From: an uncultured Bacteroidales bacterium
GTDB taxonomy: Bacteria; Bacteroidota; Bacteroidia; Bacteroidales; F082
Direction of reading: 5' to 3'
DNA length: 64,000 nt
Assembly: GCA_937926515.1 (NCBI GenBank)
Contig: CALAZZ010000096.1
Span: 25,809-89,808 of the forward strand
Positions within the stretch are counted from its first letter, which is position 1. Each line of letters starts with the position of its first letter. Below, one piece after another: positions 18,192-26,973 of the stretch. Both the position numbers and the translations under genes were made by a program. Below the pieces are notes generated by a model. That model saw only the letters and a list, made by a program, of their open reading frames with translations. It searched no databases and was not told where the DNA came from.

Positions 18192-19067
18192 ATGTCAAAG
18201 CAAACTCAGGCCAATCTGTTGTTGCTTTTGGCAGCATTTGTATGGGGTTTTGCGTTTGTTGCTCAAAGACAAGGCATGCTGCATCTTGGACCTTTCACTT
18301 TTAACGGGATCCGTTTTGTGTTGGGAACCCTTAGTTTGCTTCCGTTGCTGGTGATATTTAAACCAACTAAAAGTCAGAATCTAACTTCATACAGGCTTTT
18401 TATTGATGGTACACTCGCCGGATTGGCATTGTTTGTGGCTGCTTCGCTCCAACAATCCGGTATGGTTTATACTACAGCTGGTAATGCAGGCTTTATTACC
18501 AGCCTTTATATCGTATTTGTACCCTTAATCGGACTGTTGTTTTCTCAAGGATCAAACTCACGGATTTGGATCAGTGTGGGTATAGCCATGATCGGGTTCT
18601 ATTTATTATCAGTTGGCAAGGAAGTTAAGATTCAGCAAGGTGATCTGCTTGTGTTTATCAGTGCAATATTTTGGGCCATTCATCTGATCATATTGTCCAT
18701 GGTGGCACCCAGGCATGATTTTCGCAAACTTGCTATCATACAGTATTCTTTTGTAGCTCTTGCCAGCCTGGTTGTTGCAATTATGGTTGAAAATCCAAAT
18801 GTTTATGCTGTGAAGCAGGCTGCGATTCCTTTGTTATATGCCGGAATAGTATCAGTGGGAATAGGGTTCACCCTGCAATTGCTTGCACAGCGTTATGCAA
18901 GAGCTGACCATGCTGCATTGATTTTAAGTCTGGAAGCAGTGTTTGCCGCATTGGGTGGATGGATCATTTTGAATGAAACAACAAGTTTTCGAGGAATGGC
19001 AGGCTGTGTTTTAATCTTGCTTGGAGTAGCTTATTCACAAATAAAAAAACGAGATTTTACTGCTTGA
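18192..19067 (+). CDS. EamA/DMT-family transporter
   Basis: This 291-aa protein has ten predicted TM helices in two EamA repeats (about 8-140 and 150-285). N-terminal features are LLLLAAFVWGFAFVAQR and GPFTFNGIRFVLG. The second repeat ends with the typical SLEAVFAALGGWIILNE. The family exports or imports metabolites such as amino acids and nucleotides. The substrate cannot be deduced. It is the last gene of the S37 peptidase - symporter - DMT cluster. Confidence 0.9.
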   Translation: MSKQTQANLLLLLAAFVWGFAFVAQRQGMLHLGPFTFNGIRFVLGTLSLLPLLVIFKPTKSQNLTSYRLFIDGTLAGLALFVAASLQQSGMVYTTAGNAGFITSLYIVFVPLIGLLFSQGSNSRIWISVGIAMIGFYLLSVGKEVKIQQGDLLVFISAIFWAIHLIILSMVAPRHDFRKLAIIQYSFVALASLVVAIMVENPNVYAVKQAAIPLLYAGIVSVGIGFTLQLLAQRYARADHAALILSLEAVFAALGGWIILNETTSFRGMAGCVLILLGVAYSQIKKRDFTA

Positions 19068-19093
19068 AACCTTGGGCACTTTTAGTTGAAATC

Positions 19094-19126
19094 AAAACAG
19101 CCCCCGGATATTCTATGCAGGGGCTG
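19094..19126 (-). terminator. terminator of tRNA-Leu
   Basis: CAGCCCC (19098-19104) and GGGGCTG (19120-19126) form a 7-bp stem. On the minus strand it is followed by TTTTG and lies 2 nt after the tRNA-Leu 3' end. Confidence 0.65.
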
Positions 19127-19128
19127 AG

Positions 19129-19213
19129 TACCCGAGGCCGGACTCGAACCGGCACGGCCGCGATGGCCAAAGGATTTTAAGTCCTTCGTGTCTACCAATT
19201 CCACCACTCGGGC
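19129..19213 (-). tRNA. tRNA-Leu (anticodon UAA)
   Basis: This 85-nt cloverleaf has acceptor stem GCCCGAG paired with CTCGGGT (one G-T pair), the D-loop GGTGGAATTGGTAGACAC, and the anticodon stem GGACT-TAAAA-TCC region with TAA. It has a long class II variable arm (GGCCATCGCGGCC) and a GGTTCGAGTCC T-arm. The long variable arm agrees with leucine. CCA is not encoded. Confidence 0.95.
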
Positions 19214-19223
19214 ATGGTGTGTA

Positions 19224-19231
19224 CAAACCTA
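19224..19231 (-). promoter_or_regulatory. -7 box for tRNA-Leu
   Basis: On the minus strand TAGGTTTG matches TAnnTTTG exactly. It lies between the tRNA-Gly terminator and the tRNA-Leu gene, 10 nt before the mature 5' end. No -33 box is evident. It would let tRNA-Leu be transcribed separately. Confidence 0.45.
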
Positions 19232-19232
19232 T

Positions 19233-19259
19233 AAAAAATCCCGATACGTTCGGGATTTT
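19233..19259 (-). terminator. terminator of tRNA-Gly
   Basis: AAAATCCCGA (19235-19244) and TCGGGATTTT (19250-19259) form a perfect 10-bp stem with a 5-nt loop. On the minus strand it ends in a run of six T. Confidence 0.85.
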
Positions 19260-19266
19260 AAAGTTG

Positions 19267-19339
<73 letters not shown>

Positions 19340-19360
19340 AATTCTCAAATTTTGGAGGTG

Positions 19361-19393
19361 CAAATGTACAGAACTTTTCATTAATCAAGCAAG
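19361..19393 (-). promoter_or_regulatory. promoter of tRNA-Gly
   Basis: On the minus strand CTTG (19393-19390), 21 nt, then a perfect -7 box TACATTTG (19368-19361). The tRNA begins 21 nt after the box. Confidence 0.65.
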
Positions 19394-19450
19394 TTTTTTT
19401 CAAAAAACTTCCTGCGCTGCAGAGTGAAAGATGTCCAATAAAATTTTAAG

Positions 19451-22066
19451 TTATTTGCTAATTAGTTTTTTGATTTCATGAAGTTTTAAAAGCGCCTCAA
19501 CAGGAGTGAGTGTGTCAATGTTGGTGTTTAGGATATCATCTTTTATTTGATGAAGCAATGGGTCATCAAGTTGGATAAAACTAAGTTGAAAGTCCTCTTT
19601 GGGTTCAGTTTTACCGCCACCTGCTTTTCTGAACGAATCATCTGAATGGGCTTGTTCGAGCATAGTCAGTAATTTGTTTGCCCGATCGATTACTTTTTGC
19701 GGCATGCCTGCCATGGTGGCTACATGAATGCCAAAACTATGTGCACTTCCACCTTTTTTTAGTTTTCGCAGGAAAATGACCTGGTTGCCTGATTCTTTTA
19801 CAGCAATATGGTAATTTCTGATCCGTGGGAATGAAGCTGCCATTTCATTGAGCTCATGGTAATGTGTTGCAAACATGACTTTTGACCTATAAGCCGGATG
19901 TTCGTGGAGGAACTCAGTAATAGCCCAAGCAATGCTGATGCCGTCATATGTGCTGGTGCCGCGTCCTATCTCGTCGAGCAGGATCAGGCTACGGCCTGAG
20001 ATATTATTTAGTATGCTAGCCGTTTCGTTCATCTCAACCATGAAGGTTGACTCGCCGGAAGATATGTTATCACTGGCACCCACGCGTGTGAATACCTTAT
20101 CAACCATGCCTAGGCTGGCTGCTTCAGCAGGCACAAAACTTCCCATTTGAGCCATCAGAACAATTAGAGCAGTTTGCCTTAGCAGGGCCGATTTGCCCGA
20201 CATATTCGGGCCCGTGATGATCATAACCTGCTGCTTTTCGTTATCCAGATACACATCATTGCTGACGTATTTCTCATCTGCAGGAAGCTGTTGCTCAATG
20301 ACAGGGTGCCGACCGGCTTTGATATCAATGGTGTAACCTTCGTTCAGAACAGGTCGTGTGTATTTGTTTTTCAAGGCTATGGTGGCAAAAGAAGCAAGAC
20401 AGTCTATTTTGGCCAGAATGCTGGCGTTGAGTTGTATAGGCCCGACGAATTCTCCAACTGCAATCACGAGATGTTCAAAAAGTTCAATCTCAAGCATCAG
20501 TATCTTCTCTTCGGCACCTAATATTTTTTCCTCATACAGCTTTAATTCTTCGGTAATATAACGTTCTGATCCAGTTAGTGTTTGCTTGCGGTGCCAGTCT
20601 TCAGGGACTTTGCTTTTATGTGCATTAGTAACCTCCAGATAGTAACCAAAAACATTATTATAACCCACCTTAAGGCTGCTTATACCCGTATTCTCAATTT
20701 CACGCTTTTGAATATTCTTTAGAAAGTCTTTTCCCGATCGTGAAAGTCCTCGCAGATCATCAAGTTCAGTAGAAACTCCGCTGTTGATCACATTTCCTTT
20801 CGATACCAATGCAGGGGGGTCGCTGTTGAGTTCCTTTAAAATGCGATCGTGAATGGTAACACAGGGATTTAGTTGGTCACCCAGCTTCTGGAGTCCTTCA
20901 TTCTGGCTATCTATACATAAATTACGACATAATTCCACTTGTTCGAGTGCATGCGCAATCTGCATCAGTTCGCGTGGATTGATTTTTCCAAGAGATACTT
21001 TTGATATCAGGCGTTCGAGGTCTCCTGTCTGTCTGATTGTATTGCGAAGGTCTTGCTGAAGCTCAAGCTTATTAACAAGCTTTTCTACAACATCCAAACG
21101 GTCTTCAACCAATTGGCGTTGCCGCAATGGCAGTGCTACCCATCGTTTCATGAGTCGGCTACCCATTGGCGAAACGGTATTATCAATTATATCTATCAAG
21201 GTTTTGGCATTGGGATGAGGGCTTGATAGAAGTTCAAGGTTGCGGATGGTAAATTTGTCTAACCATACATAGTTGCCTTCGTCTATCCTGGCCAGACTTC
21301 GGATATGGTCAATTTTATCGTGGTGTGTTTCAATTAAGTAGTGCAATGCTGCGCCGGCTGCCACCACGCCTTGTTGTATACCCTCAACACCAAAGCCTTT
21401 CAGAGAGCTGGTTTTAAATTGACGCAGCAGGATGTCATGCGCAAAATCCTCAGTGAATACCCAATCATCAAAGACCGTGAGATAGTGTTTATCACCATAC
21501 AATTCGATGAACTGCCGCCTTTTATTTCGTTGCAATATGATTTCACTCGGATTAAAACTCTGTAATAATTTATCCAGATATTCATGATTGCCTTGTGTGA
21601 GAAGAAATTCACCAGTTGAGATATCCAGAAAAGCAATTCCTGATATGCCATCCTGCAAGTGGATGGCAGCCAAAAAATTATTTTCTTTTTGATTCAGCAC
21701 ATTGTCATTGTATGATACGCCAGGTGTAACCAGTTCTGTAACTCCTCTTTTTACAATTTTTTTTGCCAGTTTAGGGTCTTCCAACTGATCGCAAATGGCA
21801 ACACGCTGACCTGCCCTAACCAATTTTGGTAAATAGGTATCCAGTGAATGATGCGGAAATCCGGCAAGTTCCACATAAGCTGCAGCACCATTGGCCCTCT
21901 TGGTCAATACAATACCAAGTATCTCGGCAGTTTTTATGGCATCTTCCCCAAAGGTCTCATAAAAATCACCCACCCTGAACAACAAAAGCGCATCAGGGTA
22001 CTTGGCCTTAATGCTGTTGTATTGCTTCATCAATGGAGTTTCTGTAACTGATTTATTCACTGCCAT
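19451..22066 (-). CDS. mutS: DNA mismatch repair protein MutS
   Basis: This 871-aa ATPase recognises base mismatches and small loops. The mismatch-reading F-x-E is at 35-37 (GDFYETFGEDA). The core and clamp domains follow, then the ATPase with Walker A GPNMSGKSALLRQTA, FMVEMNETASILNN, and Walker B LILLDEIGRGTSTYDG. A C-terminal region with the HTH-like dimerisation segment completes the usual MutS1 length. The ATG at 22066 is preferred: an upstream in-frame start at 22111 lies beyond the -7 box at 22100-22107. No mutL is in the window. It is divergent from the TrmH-family gene. Confidence 0.97.
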   Translation of the reverse strand: MAVNKSVTETPLMKQYNSIKAKYPDALLLFRVGDFYETFGEDAIKTAEILGIVLTKRANGAAAYVELAGFPHHSLDTYLPKLVRAGQRVAICDQLEDPKLAKKIVKRGVTELVTPGVSYNDNVLNQKENNFLAAIHLQDGISGIAFLDISTGEFLLTQGNHEYLDKLLQSFNPSEIILQRNKRRQFIELYGDKHYLTVFDDWVFTEDFAHDILLRQFKTSSLKGFGVEGIQQGVVAAGAALHYLIETHHDKIDHIRSLARIDEGNYVWLDKFTIRNLELLSSPHPNAKTLIDIIDNTVSPMGSRLMKRWVALPLRQRQLVEDRLDVVEKLVNKLELQQDLRNTIRQTGDLERLISKVSLGKINPRELMQIAHALEQVELCRNLCIDSQNEGLQKLGDQLNPCVTIHDRILKELNSDPPALVSKGNVINSGVSTELDDLRGLSRSGKDFLKNIQKREIENTGISSLKVGYNNVFGYYLEVTNAHKSKVPEDWHRKQTLTGSERYITEELKLYEEKILGAEEKILMLEIELFEHLVIAVGEFVGPIQLNASILAKIDCLASFATIALKNKYTRPVLNEGYTIDIKAGRHPVIEQQLPADEKYVSNDVYLDNEKQQVMIITGPNMSGKSALLRQTALIVLMAQMGSFVPAEAASLGMVDKVFTRVGASDNISSGESTFMVEMNETASILNNISGRSLILLDEIGRGTSTYDGISIAWAITEFLHEHPAYRSKVMFATHYHELNEMAASFPRIRNYHIAVKESGNQVIFLRKLKKGGSAHSFGIHVATMAGMPQKVIDRANKLLTMLEQAHSDDSFRKAGGGKTEPKEDFQLSFIQLDDPLLHQIKDDILNTNIDTLTPVEALLKLHEIKKLISK

Positions 22067-22099
22067 CGTCTTAAGGGAATGCGTTGTTAAATGAATACA

Positions 22100-22107
22100 C
22101 AAATGTA
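22100..22107 (-). promoter_or_regulatory. -7 box of mutS
   Basis: On the minus strand TACATTTG is a perfect TAnnTTTG box 33 nt before the ATG at 22066. The -33 element is not clear. Confidence 0.55.
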
Positions 22108-22182
22108 GCAAATCAAATTTAGTTTTTTGGATGCAATATGCTTAATCAATTGCGTAACTTAGCATCATAATTTTAATCTATC

Positions 22183-22707
22183 ATGCGAAAGCTTACGATG
22201 CAGGAATTGGGTCGTCTTGATGCTGGAGCCTATAAAAAGGTTGAAAAACTGCCGGCTGTAATTGTATTGGATAACGTCAGATCACTAAGTAATGTTGGTT
22301 CGATATTTCGTACTGCTGATGCTTTCAGGGTAGCTGAAATATATTTATGTGGTATTACAGGTACCCCTCCACACCGAGAAATTCACAAAACGGCATTGGG
22401 TGCTACCGAAAGTGTCAAATGGTCTTATTGGAAACACACTTCAGAAGCAATTAGCCACCTGAAAAACAAAGGTTATAGTATTGCTGCTGTGGAACAAACG
22501 GATGAAAGTATATTCCTTGACCAATTCAAGCTTGAGCAGCCAACGGCATTGGTGTTTGGCAATGAAGTGGAAGGGGTCGATAATCAAATTATAAAACAAT
22601 GTGATTTTGGTATTGAGATTCCACAGGCTGGGACCAAACATTCCCTTAACATATCAGTTTGTACCGGCATTGTTCTATGGCATTTGTTCCATCAATTTAA
22701 GACGTAG
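22183..22707 (+). CDS. TrmH-family (SpoU/SPOUT) RNA 2'-O-methyltransferase
   Basis: The 174-aa protein has the three SpoU motifs: LDNVRSLSNVGSIFRTADAF (motif 1 with conserved Asn and Arg), LVFGNEVEGVDNQII (motif 2), and IEIPQAGTKHSLNISVCTGIVLW (motif 3 with the cofactor knot). It would 2'-O-methylate a tRNA or rRNA ribose using AdoMet. The short length without an N-terminal substrate domain resembles TrmH/TrmL-like enzymes. The target nucleotide is unknown. Confidence 0.9.
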   Translation: MRKLTMQELGRLDAGAYKKVEKLPAVIVLDNVRSLSNVGSIFRTADAFRVAEIYLCGITGTPPHREIHKTALGATESVKWSYWKHTSEAISHLKNKGYSIAAVEQTDESIFLDQFKLEQPTALVFGNEVEGVDNQIIKQCDFGIEIPQAGTKHSLNISVCTGIVLWHLFHQFKT

Positions 22708-22771
22708 GTGTAACCCTATGCTTATGATTTCGTAGAAAGATGTATTGCATTAAAAATTAATTTATTTTGAT

Positions 22772-22802
22772 GTTGTAAAAAAACTTTATTTTAATACATT
22801 TG
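22772..22802 (+). promoter_or_regulatory. distal promoter of the OmpA/TPR gene
   Basis: GTTG (22772-22775), a 19-nt spacer and a perfect -7 box TACATTTG (22795-22802). It is the first of two promoters with the same -7 octamer. Confidence 0.6.
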
Positions 22803-22810
22803 CATGGTAA

Positions 22811-22842
22811 CTTGGAATATGATGAAAAGTTTACTACATTTG
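22811..22842 (+). promoter_or_regulatory. proximal promoter of the OmpA/TPR gene
   Basis: CTTG (22811-22814), a 20-nt spacer and the same -7 octamer TACATTTG (22835-22842), here inside the palindrome CTACATTTGTAG. The 5' leader to the ATG at 22908 would be about 60 nt. Confidence 0.65.
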
Positions 22843-22907
22843 TAGTTATTCATTGAAAATTAAAGATATATCCTAATTAAATTTAAAACTAACCAAACTT
22901 AAATGTT

Positions 22908-25376
22908 ATGAAAAACCGTTATTCTATCAGTAAGTTGGCGATGATTGCCATGTTGGCGATCTTTCCAATGACCTTTTTCGGTCAATCAGATGATGAAGAT
23001 AAAAGTGAGAAAAGATCAGCATCACACAGCCCATACTGGTACTTAATTGGAGAACTGGGAGCTGCCTGGCATCATGGTGATTTGGCTGAGTACGGTCACC
23101 GGCCGGATTTTGAATATACAAAACTCAACGGTCGGCTAGGTCTTGGCTATCAATTTGGTGGTGTTGTTGGTGTTAATGGTAAGATTGGCCGAGGCTATTT
23201 GGGTGGTCAAAAGACCGGTCTGAATCAAAAGCTTGACTACCTTGATTATTACGATGCCAGTCTGAACCTTACCTTTAACCTTATGAATCTTTTTGGAGGT
23301 TATAATCCAGACAGGGTGTTCTCAATTATACCGAATGTTGGGATTGGCCATATTCAATGGAAATCCCGTACAACAGACCTTACATCAGGTGAAGTTGTTC
23401 GTACTGTTGGCTTCAAGGACAGTGAGGAAGCTGACCGCGGAGGTGGAATCAATGAGCGACTGGTTGCTGCCTCGCTTCCGTTCGGTGGTGACCTGAATTT
23501 CAATGTGAGCCCAAAATTCGACTTCTATCTTAATTACACCTTCCAGATTGTCGATACCGAAAGGTTGGACGGTAATGAGCGTGTTAAAGGTGCACCCATT
23601 GAACAGGATATGTATGGTGTATTAAATCTTGGTGCCCGCTTTAAATTTGGCGGCGACAATATGAAGAAAATGGTAAGCGACTTTGGTTTGGTTACCCTGA
23701 AAACAGTACCCGAGGTACTGGTTGAAAAAGGTGATTCAGTTGAAGTTACAATTACAGGAACATTTCCTCCAAAATATTTCCATAGAGATGCAGTCATGAA
23801 TTTCACCCCGGTGATCAAATATGACGGAGGTGCTGTAGCTATGGATCCGATTAACTTCAAAGGTGAAAAGGTGCCAGGTGATGCTACGCTTATTAGCTAT
23901 AACAATGGAGGCAGCTTTACCTATACTTCAAAGGTGCCATATAACCCCGGAATGAATGTTGCCGAATTGGTGGTTGAGCCATTGATATATCCTTATAAAG
24001 GTACCATACAACCAACAGCTGAAATGGTACTTGAAAACGAAGCCTATATGCGTGCTGACCAACGTAAACTTGCTGACGGCGTAATTTATACTTCTAAACG
24101 CATCAAAGATACCTTTGCCGGCAACTATGCTGCACACCAATATGAAAAGGAAACCATCCTCTCAAAAACAGCTCATATTTATTTTCAGGTTAACCTGTTT
24201 AATTTGAACTGGAACCTGCCTCTTAACCGGTTGGCTGCAAACAAAGATCTTCTTAGCGCAGTGACTGACCATGTGAAGAATGGTTATGTGATCAAGGATG
24301 TGAACATCGCTGGATGGGCATCACCGGAAGGTGAGGAAACCTTTAACCAGGGCTTGTCTGAAAACAGGGCAAAGACTGCCGAAACCTATATGAAAGGTAA
24401 ATTCAGGGATATGCTTCGTGCCAAGGATTCACAAGTGGCCTATGAAAAAGTTGATGATATTCAGTTTGTAAAATCTGCCAACGGACCTGACTGGAATGGC
24501 TTTATGAATGCTGTTGAAGCCTCCGATATCAGAGATAAAAATGCCATACTCAACGTAATCCGATCAGCAAATGTGGCTCAACGTGAACAGGAGATTCGTA
24601 ATATGATACTGATCTATCCTGAAATTGATGAGCAAATATTGCCTCCATTGCGCCGTTCAATCATCACCGTTAACACCTATGAACCCAAGAAGACAGATGA
24701 TGAGATTGCTACATTGTCAACTAGTAATCCTGAAGAACTTGATGTGAAAGAGCTCCTCTATGCAGCTACACTCACTGATGACCTCCCCACACAGAAAATG
24801 ATCTATGCTTCTGCAATGAGCTTATATCCTGATTCATGGCGTGCTGTTGTCAATGCTGCAAATGTTGAAATCCAAATGGGTAATCTCGATGAAGCAAAAA
24901 GCTTATTGAACAAAGCTAATGGCATGTATGATTCTTCATCTGAAGTTTATAATAACCTTGGTGTTGTTGCAGCAATGGAAAAAGATTTCAAAACTGCCGA
25001 AACCCATTTCAACAGGGCACAACAACTTGGTGGCGATGTTAGTTACAATATGGGTGTAGTGAATATTTTTAAAGGCAATTATGCTCAGTCCGTCAATCAA
25101 ATGCGTGCAGCCCAATGCGATTATAACCATGCCTTGGCTCAAATGCTAAATGGTGATAACAATGGTGCCATGTCAACACTCAACTGCGCTGAAGAAACAG
25201 CTGCTGTATCGTACTTAAAGGCTGTCATTGGTGCTCGTATGAATGACAAGGCCACAATGACTCAAAACCTCATGAAAGCTGTAGAAGCTGATGCCAGCTA
25301 TAAAAATGAGGCAAGATGGGACCGTGAGTTTATGAAATTCTTTAACGATCAAGACTTTATAAATATCGTTCAATAG
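22908..25376 (+). CDS. large OmpA-like outer-membrane protein with C-terminal TPR repeats
   Basis: The 822-aa protein has a signal peptide (about 1-25, ending MTFFGQ). An outer-membrane-barrel-like region (about 38-260) has many Gly/aromatic strands. Then come an Ig-like beta segment starting near DSVEVTITGTFPPKYF and an OmpA-C-like region around 460-510 (VNIAGWASPEGEETFNQGLSENRAKTA). TPR-type helices run from about 640 to 810. It could anchor the outer membrane to peptidoglycan. Tandem promoters with identical -7 octamers suggest high expression. Whether the barrel prediction is right needs modelling. A strong terminator follows. Confidence 0.8.
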   Translation: MKNRYSISKLAMIAMLAIFPMTFFGQSDDEDKSEKRSASHSPYWYLIGELGAAWHHGDLAEYGHRPDFEYTKLNGRLGLGYQFGGVVGVNGKIGRGYLGGQKTGLNQKLDYLDYYDASLNLTFNLMNLFGGYNPDRVFSIIPNVGIGHIQWKSRTTDLTSGEVVRTVGFKDSEEADRGGGINERLVAASLPFGGDLNFNVSPKFDFYLNYTFQIVDTERLDGNERVKGAPIEQDMYGVLNLGARFKFGGDNMKKMVSDFGLVTLKTVPEVLVEKGDSVEVTITGTFPPKYFHRDAVMNFTPVIKYDGGAVAMDPINFKGEKVPGDATLISYNNGGSFTYTSKVPYNPGMNVAELVVEPLIYPYKGTIQPTAEMVLENEAYMRADQRKLADGVIYTSKRIKDTFAGNYAAHQYEKETILSKTAHIYFQVNLFNLNWNLPLNRLAANKDLLSAVTDHVKNGYVIKDVNIAGWASPEGEETFNQGLSENRAKTAETYMKGKFRDMLRAKDSQVAYEKVDDIQFVKSANGPDWNGFMNAVEASDIRDKNAILNVIRSANVAQREQEIRNMILIYPEIDEQILPPLRRSIITVNTYEPKKTDDEIATLSTSNPEELDVKELLYAATLTDDLPTQKMIYASAMSLYPDSWRAVVNAANVEIQMGNLDEAKSLLNKANGMYDSSSEVYNNLGVVAAMEKDFKTAETHFNRAQQLGGDVSYNMGVVNIFKGNYAQSVNQMRAAQCDYNHALAQMLNGDNNGAMSTLNCAEETAAVSYLKAVIGARMNDKATMTQNLMKAVEADASYKNEARWDREFMKFFNDQDFINIVQ

Positions 25377-25392
25377 TTTATTTAATTAGGAT

Positions 25393-25428
25393 TGAAAGCC
25401 CGGTTGCGAAAGCAGTCGGGCTTTTCAA
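25393..25428. terminator. bidirectional terminator between OmpA/TPR gene and dNK gene
   Basis: AAAGCCCG (25395-25402) and CGGGCTTT (25417-25424) pair, extended by flanking TTG/CAA. T-runs occur on both strands, matching its place between convergent genes. Confidence 0.85.
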
Positions 25429-25457
25429 TTTTTGGGCTAAGGAAAATGTGGTAAGGC

Positions 25458-26090
25458 TTAAAAAGTGAAGCGATGTATACCAACAGGGTAGTCTTCTGAA
25501 AGGATCGATTTTATTCGGGTATAATCATCTTTAGAATGAACGAAATCAATATTGTTGGTATCAAGAATCAAAATTCGCATATCTCTCTGCTGACGCATAA
25601 AATCAAAGTACCCCGACTGTATTCCACTCAGATATTCATCCTTGATTTTTTGTTCGTATGCACGCCCGCGGATACGAATATTATGTTGAAGCCTGTCAAC
25701 ATCCAGATATAAATAAACAAAAAGATCAGGTTTGGGCAGCGCTGCGGTGATGAAATTAAAAAAGCGGGAAAATAAGGCCAGCTCATCGTCTGGTAAAGTT
25801 CTACGGGCAAACACCAGCGACTTCACAATATAGTAATCAGAAATGGTAAAGCTTCTGAATAAATCTTGAGTGCCCAGCTGATCCTTTAATTGCTGAAACC
25901 TGGAGGCCATGAATGACATTTCGAGCGGAAAGGCATACTTTTCCTGGTCTTCATAGAATTTAGGCAAAAATGCATTGTCTTCGAATTGCTCGAGTATCAG
26001 CTTCGCATTATATTCACTGGCAATCATTTGAGCCAATGAAGTCTTGCCTGCCCCAATGGTGCCTTCAATCGCAATAAAATTATAGCGCAT
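25458..26090 (-). CDS. deoxynucleoside kinase (deoxyadenosine/deoxyguanosine kinase type)
   Basis: The 210-aa protein starts with P-loop EGTIGAGKTSLAQ (9-21). It has the EQFEDNAFLPKFYED segment typical of dNK family enzymes, and then the ISDYYIVKSLVFAR and RIRGRAYEQKI lid segments. It phosphorylates deoxynucleosides to monophosphates in salvage. It is 21 nt downstream of folK, so the two share a transcript. Together with the dCMP deaminase/kinase pair at 5.1-6.2 kb it covers deoxynucleotide supply. Base preference is not determined. Confidence 0.9.
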   Translation of the reverse strand: MRYNFIAIEGTIGAGKTSLAQMIASEYNAKLILEQFEDNAFLPKFYEDQEKYAFPLEMSFMASRFQQLKDQLGTQDLFRSFTISDYYIVKSLVFARRTLPDDELALFSRFFNFITAALPKPDLFVYLYLDVDRLQHNIRIRGRAYEQKIKDEYLSGIQSGYFDFMRQQRDMRILILDTNNIDFVHSKDDYTRIKSILSEDYPVGIHRFTF

Positions 26091-26111
26091 GGTTACAAAT
26101 ATACAAAGGTT

Positions 26112-26618
26112 TCAGCCTTTTCCCATCGTAAGTTTTAAAAGCTTTACTTCAGCAGTGTCCGTCACATGCTCCAACATTTCTTTTGTTGTCATACGCAGCA
26201 CAGGGTGCTTATAATCAGGAGCAATTTCAGACAATGGGAGCAATACAAAGCGTCTTTGGTGCAGCCTGGGGTGCGGTATGGATAGATTTGACTTTTCAAC
26301 TATAAGATTGTCAAAGTATAAAATATCAATATCAATTTTCCTTGAGCTATATCCCACTTCCTTGCGTTTGCGGCCAAGTTTTTTTTCGACACCTAATAAG
26401 CCATCAAGTAATGCCTCAGGGGACAGAATTGTTTCAAATAATACAACCTGGTTTAAGAATTTTTCACTTGAATAAAAACCCCAGGCAGGACTTTCATAGA
26501 GCGATGAAGAATTCAATACCTTCCCGAAATTAAATTCAATTTCACGTATGGCATTTTGAATAAAACCAATACGGTCGCCCAAGTTTGAACCGAATAATAA
26601 ATAAACCTTGTGTTTCAT
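26112..26618 (-). CDS. folK: 2-amino-4-hydroxy-6-hydroxymethyldihydropteridine pyrophosphokinase
   Basis: The 168-aa HPPK transfers pyrophosphate from ATP to 6-hydroxymethyl-dihydropterin in folate synthesis. Signatures are LLFGSNLGDR at the start, YESPAWGF, GRKRKEVGYSSRKIDIDILYFDN with the metal-binding Asp pair, and IPHPRLHQRRFVLLPLSEIAP. It is monofunctional, with no FolP or FolB fusion. It is first in a two-gene unit with the dNK gene. A perfect -7 box TAAATTTG lies just upstream on the minus strand. Confidence 0.95.
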   Translation of the reverse strand: MKHKVYLLFGSNLGDRIGFIQNAIREIEFNFGKVLNSSSLYESPAWGFYSSEKFLNQVVLFETILSPEALLDGLLGVEKKLGRKRKEVGYSSRKIDIDILYFDNLIVEKSNLSIPHPRLHQRRFVLLPLSEIAPDYKHPVLRMTTKEMLEHVTDTAEVKLLKLTMGKG

Positions 26619-26625
26619 TTGCTGG

Positions 26626-26633
26626 CAAATTTA
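26626..26633 (-). promoter_or_regulatory. -7 box of folK
   Basis: On the minus strand TAAATTTG matches TAnnTTTG; the box ends 7 nt before the folK ATG, so the mRNA would be almost leaderless. The -33 element is not clear. Confidence 0.45.
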
Positions 26634-26973
26634 GGGTGTTCTGTCATATAACTTTACAAGATTTTTTTGATTTGAAAAGGAAACCATGTCATGAACGGGA
26701 TAAAAGTATATTTGATTAGAAATTTCAATAAGTTATGATGCAGGTCACGTATTTTTACTTGAAATTATTACTAATATTGTCATGGGAAAACTTGCAATAA
26801 TACGTACGAAAATGTACACCTGTGTCTGAAATTGTACATATATTATAAAATGTTTAAGTGAAAGACTGAAGCTAAAATCCGTGAATAGAAAGGGATATGA
26901 TAACAGGTATAATTTATGTACAATAATTATTCTGTACCACTAAAGTCAAATGTATTAATTTAAAACCAAAACA
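26634..26973. other. AT-rich intergenic region with TGTACA palindromes upstream of sppA
   Basis: No gene is seen in this 340-nt stretch. It holds TGTACA at 26813-26818, 26833-26838 and 26917-26922, and TGTACC at 26933-26938. The first two are spaced exactly 20 bp apart and the last two 16 bp. ACGTACG (26802-26808) lies beside the first. They may be operator half-sites for sppA. Confidence 0.4.
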
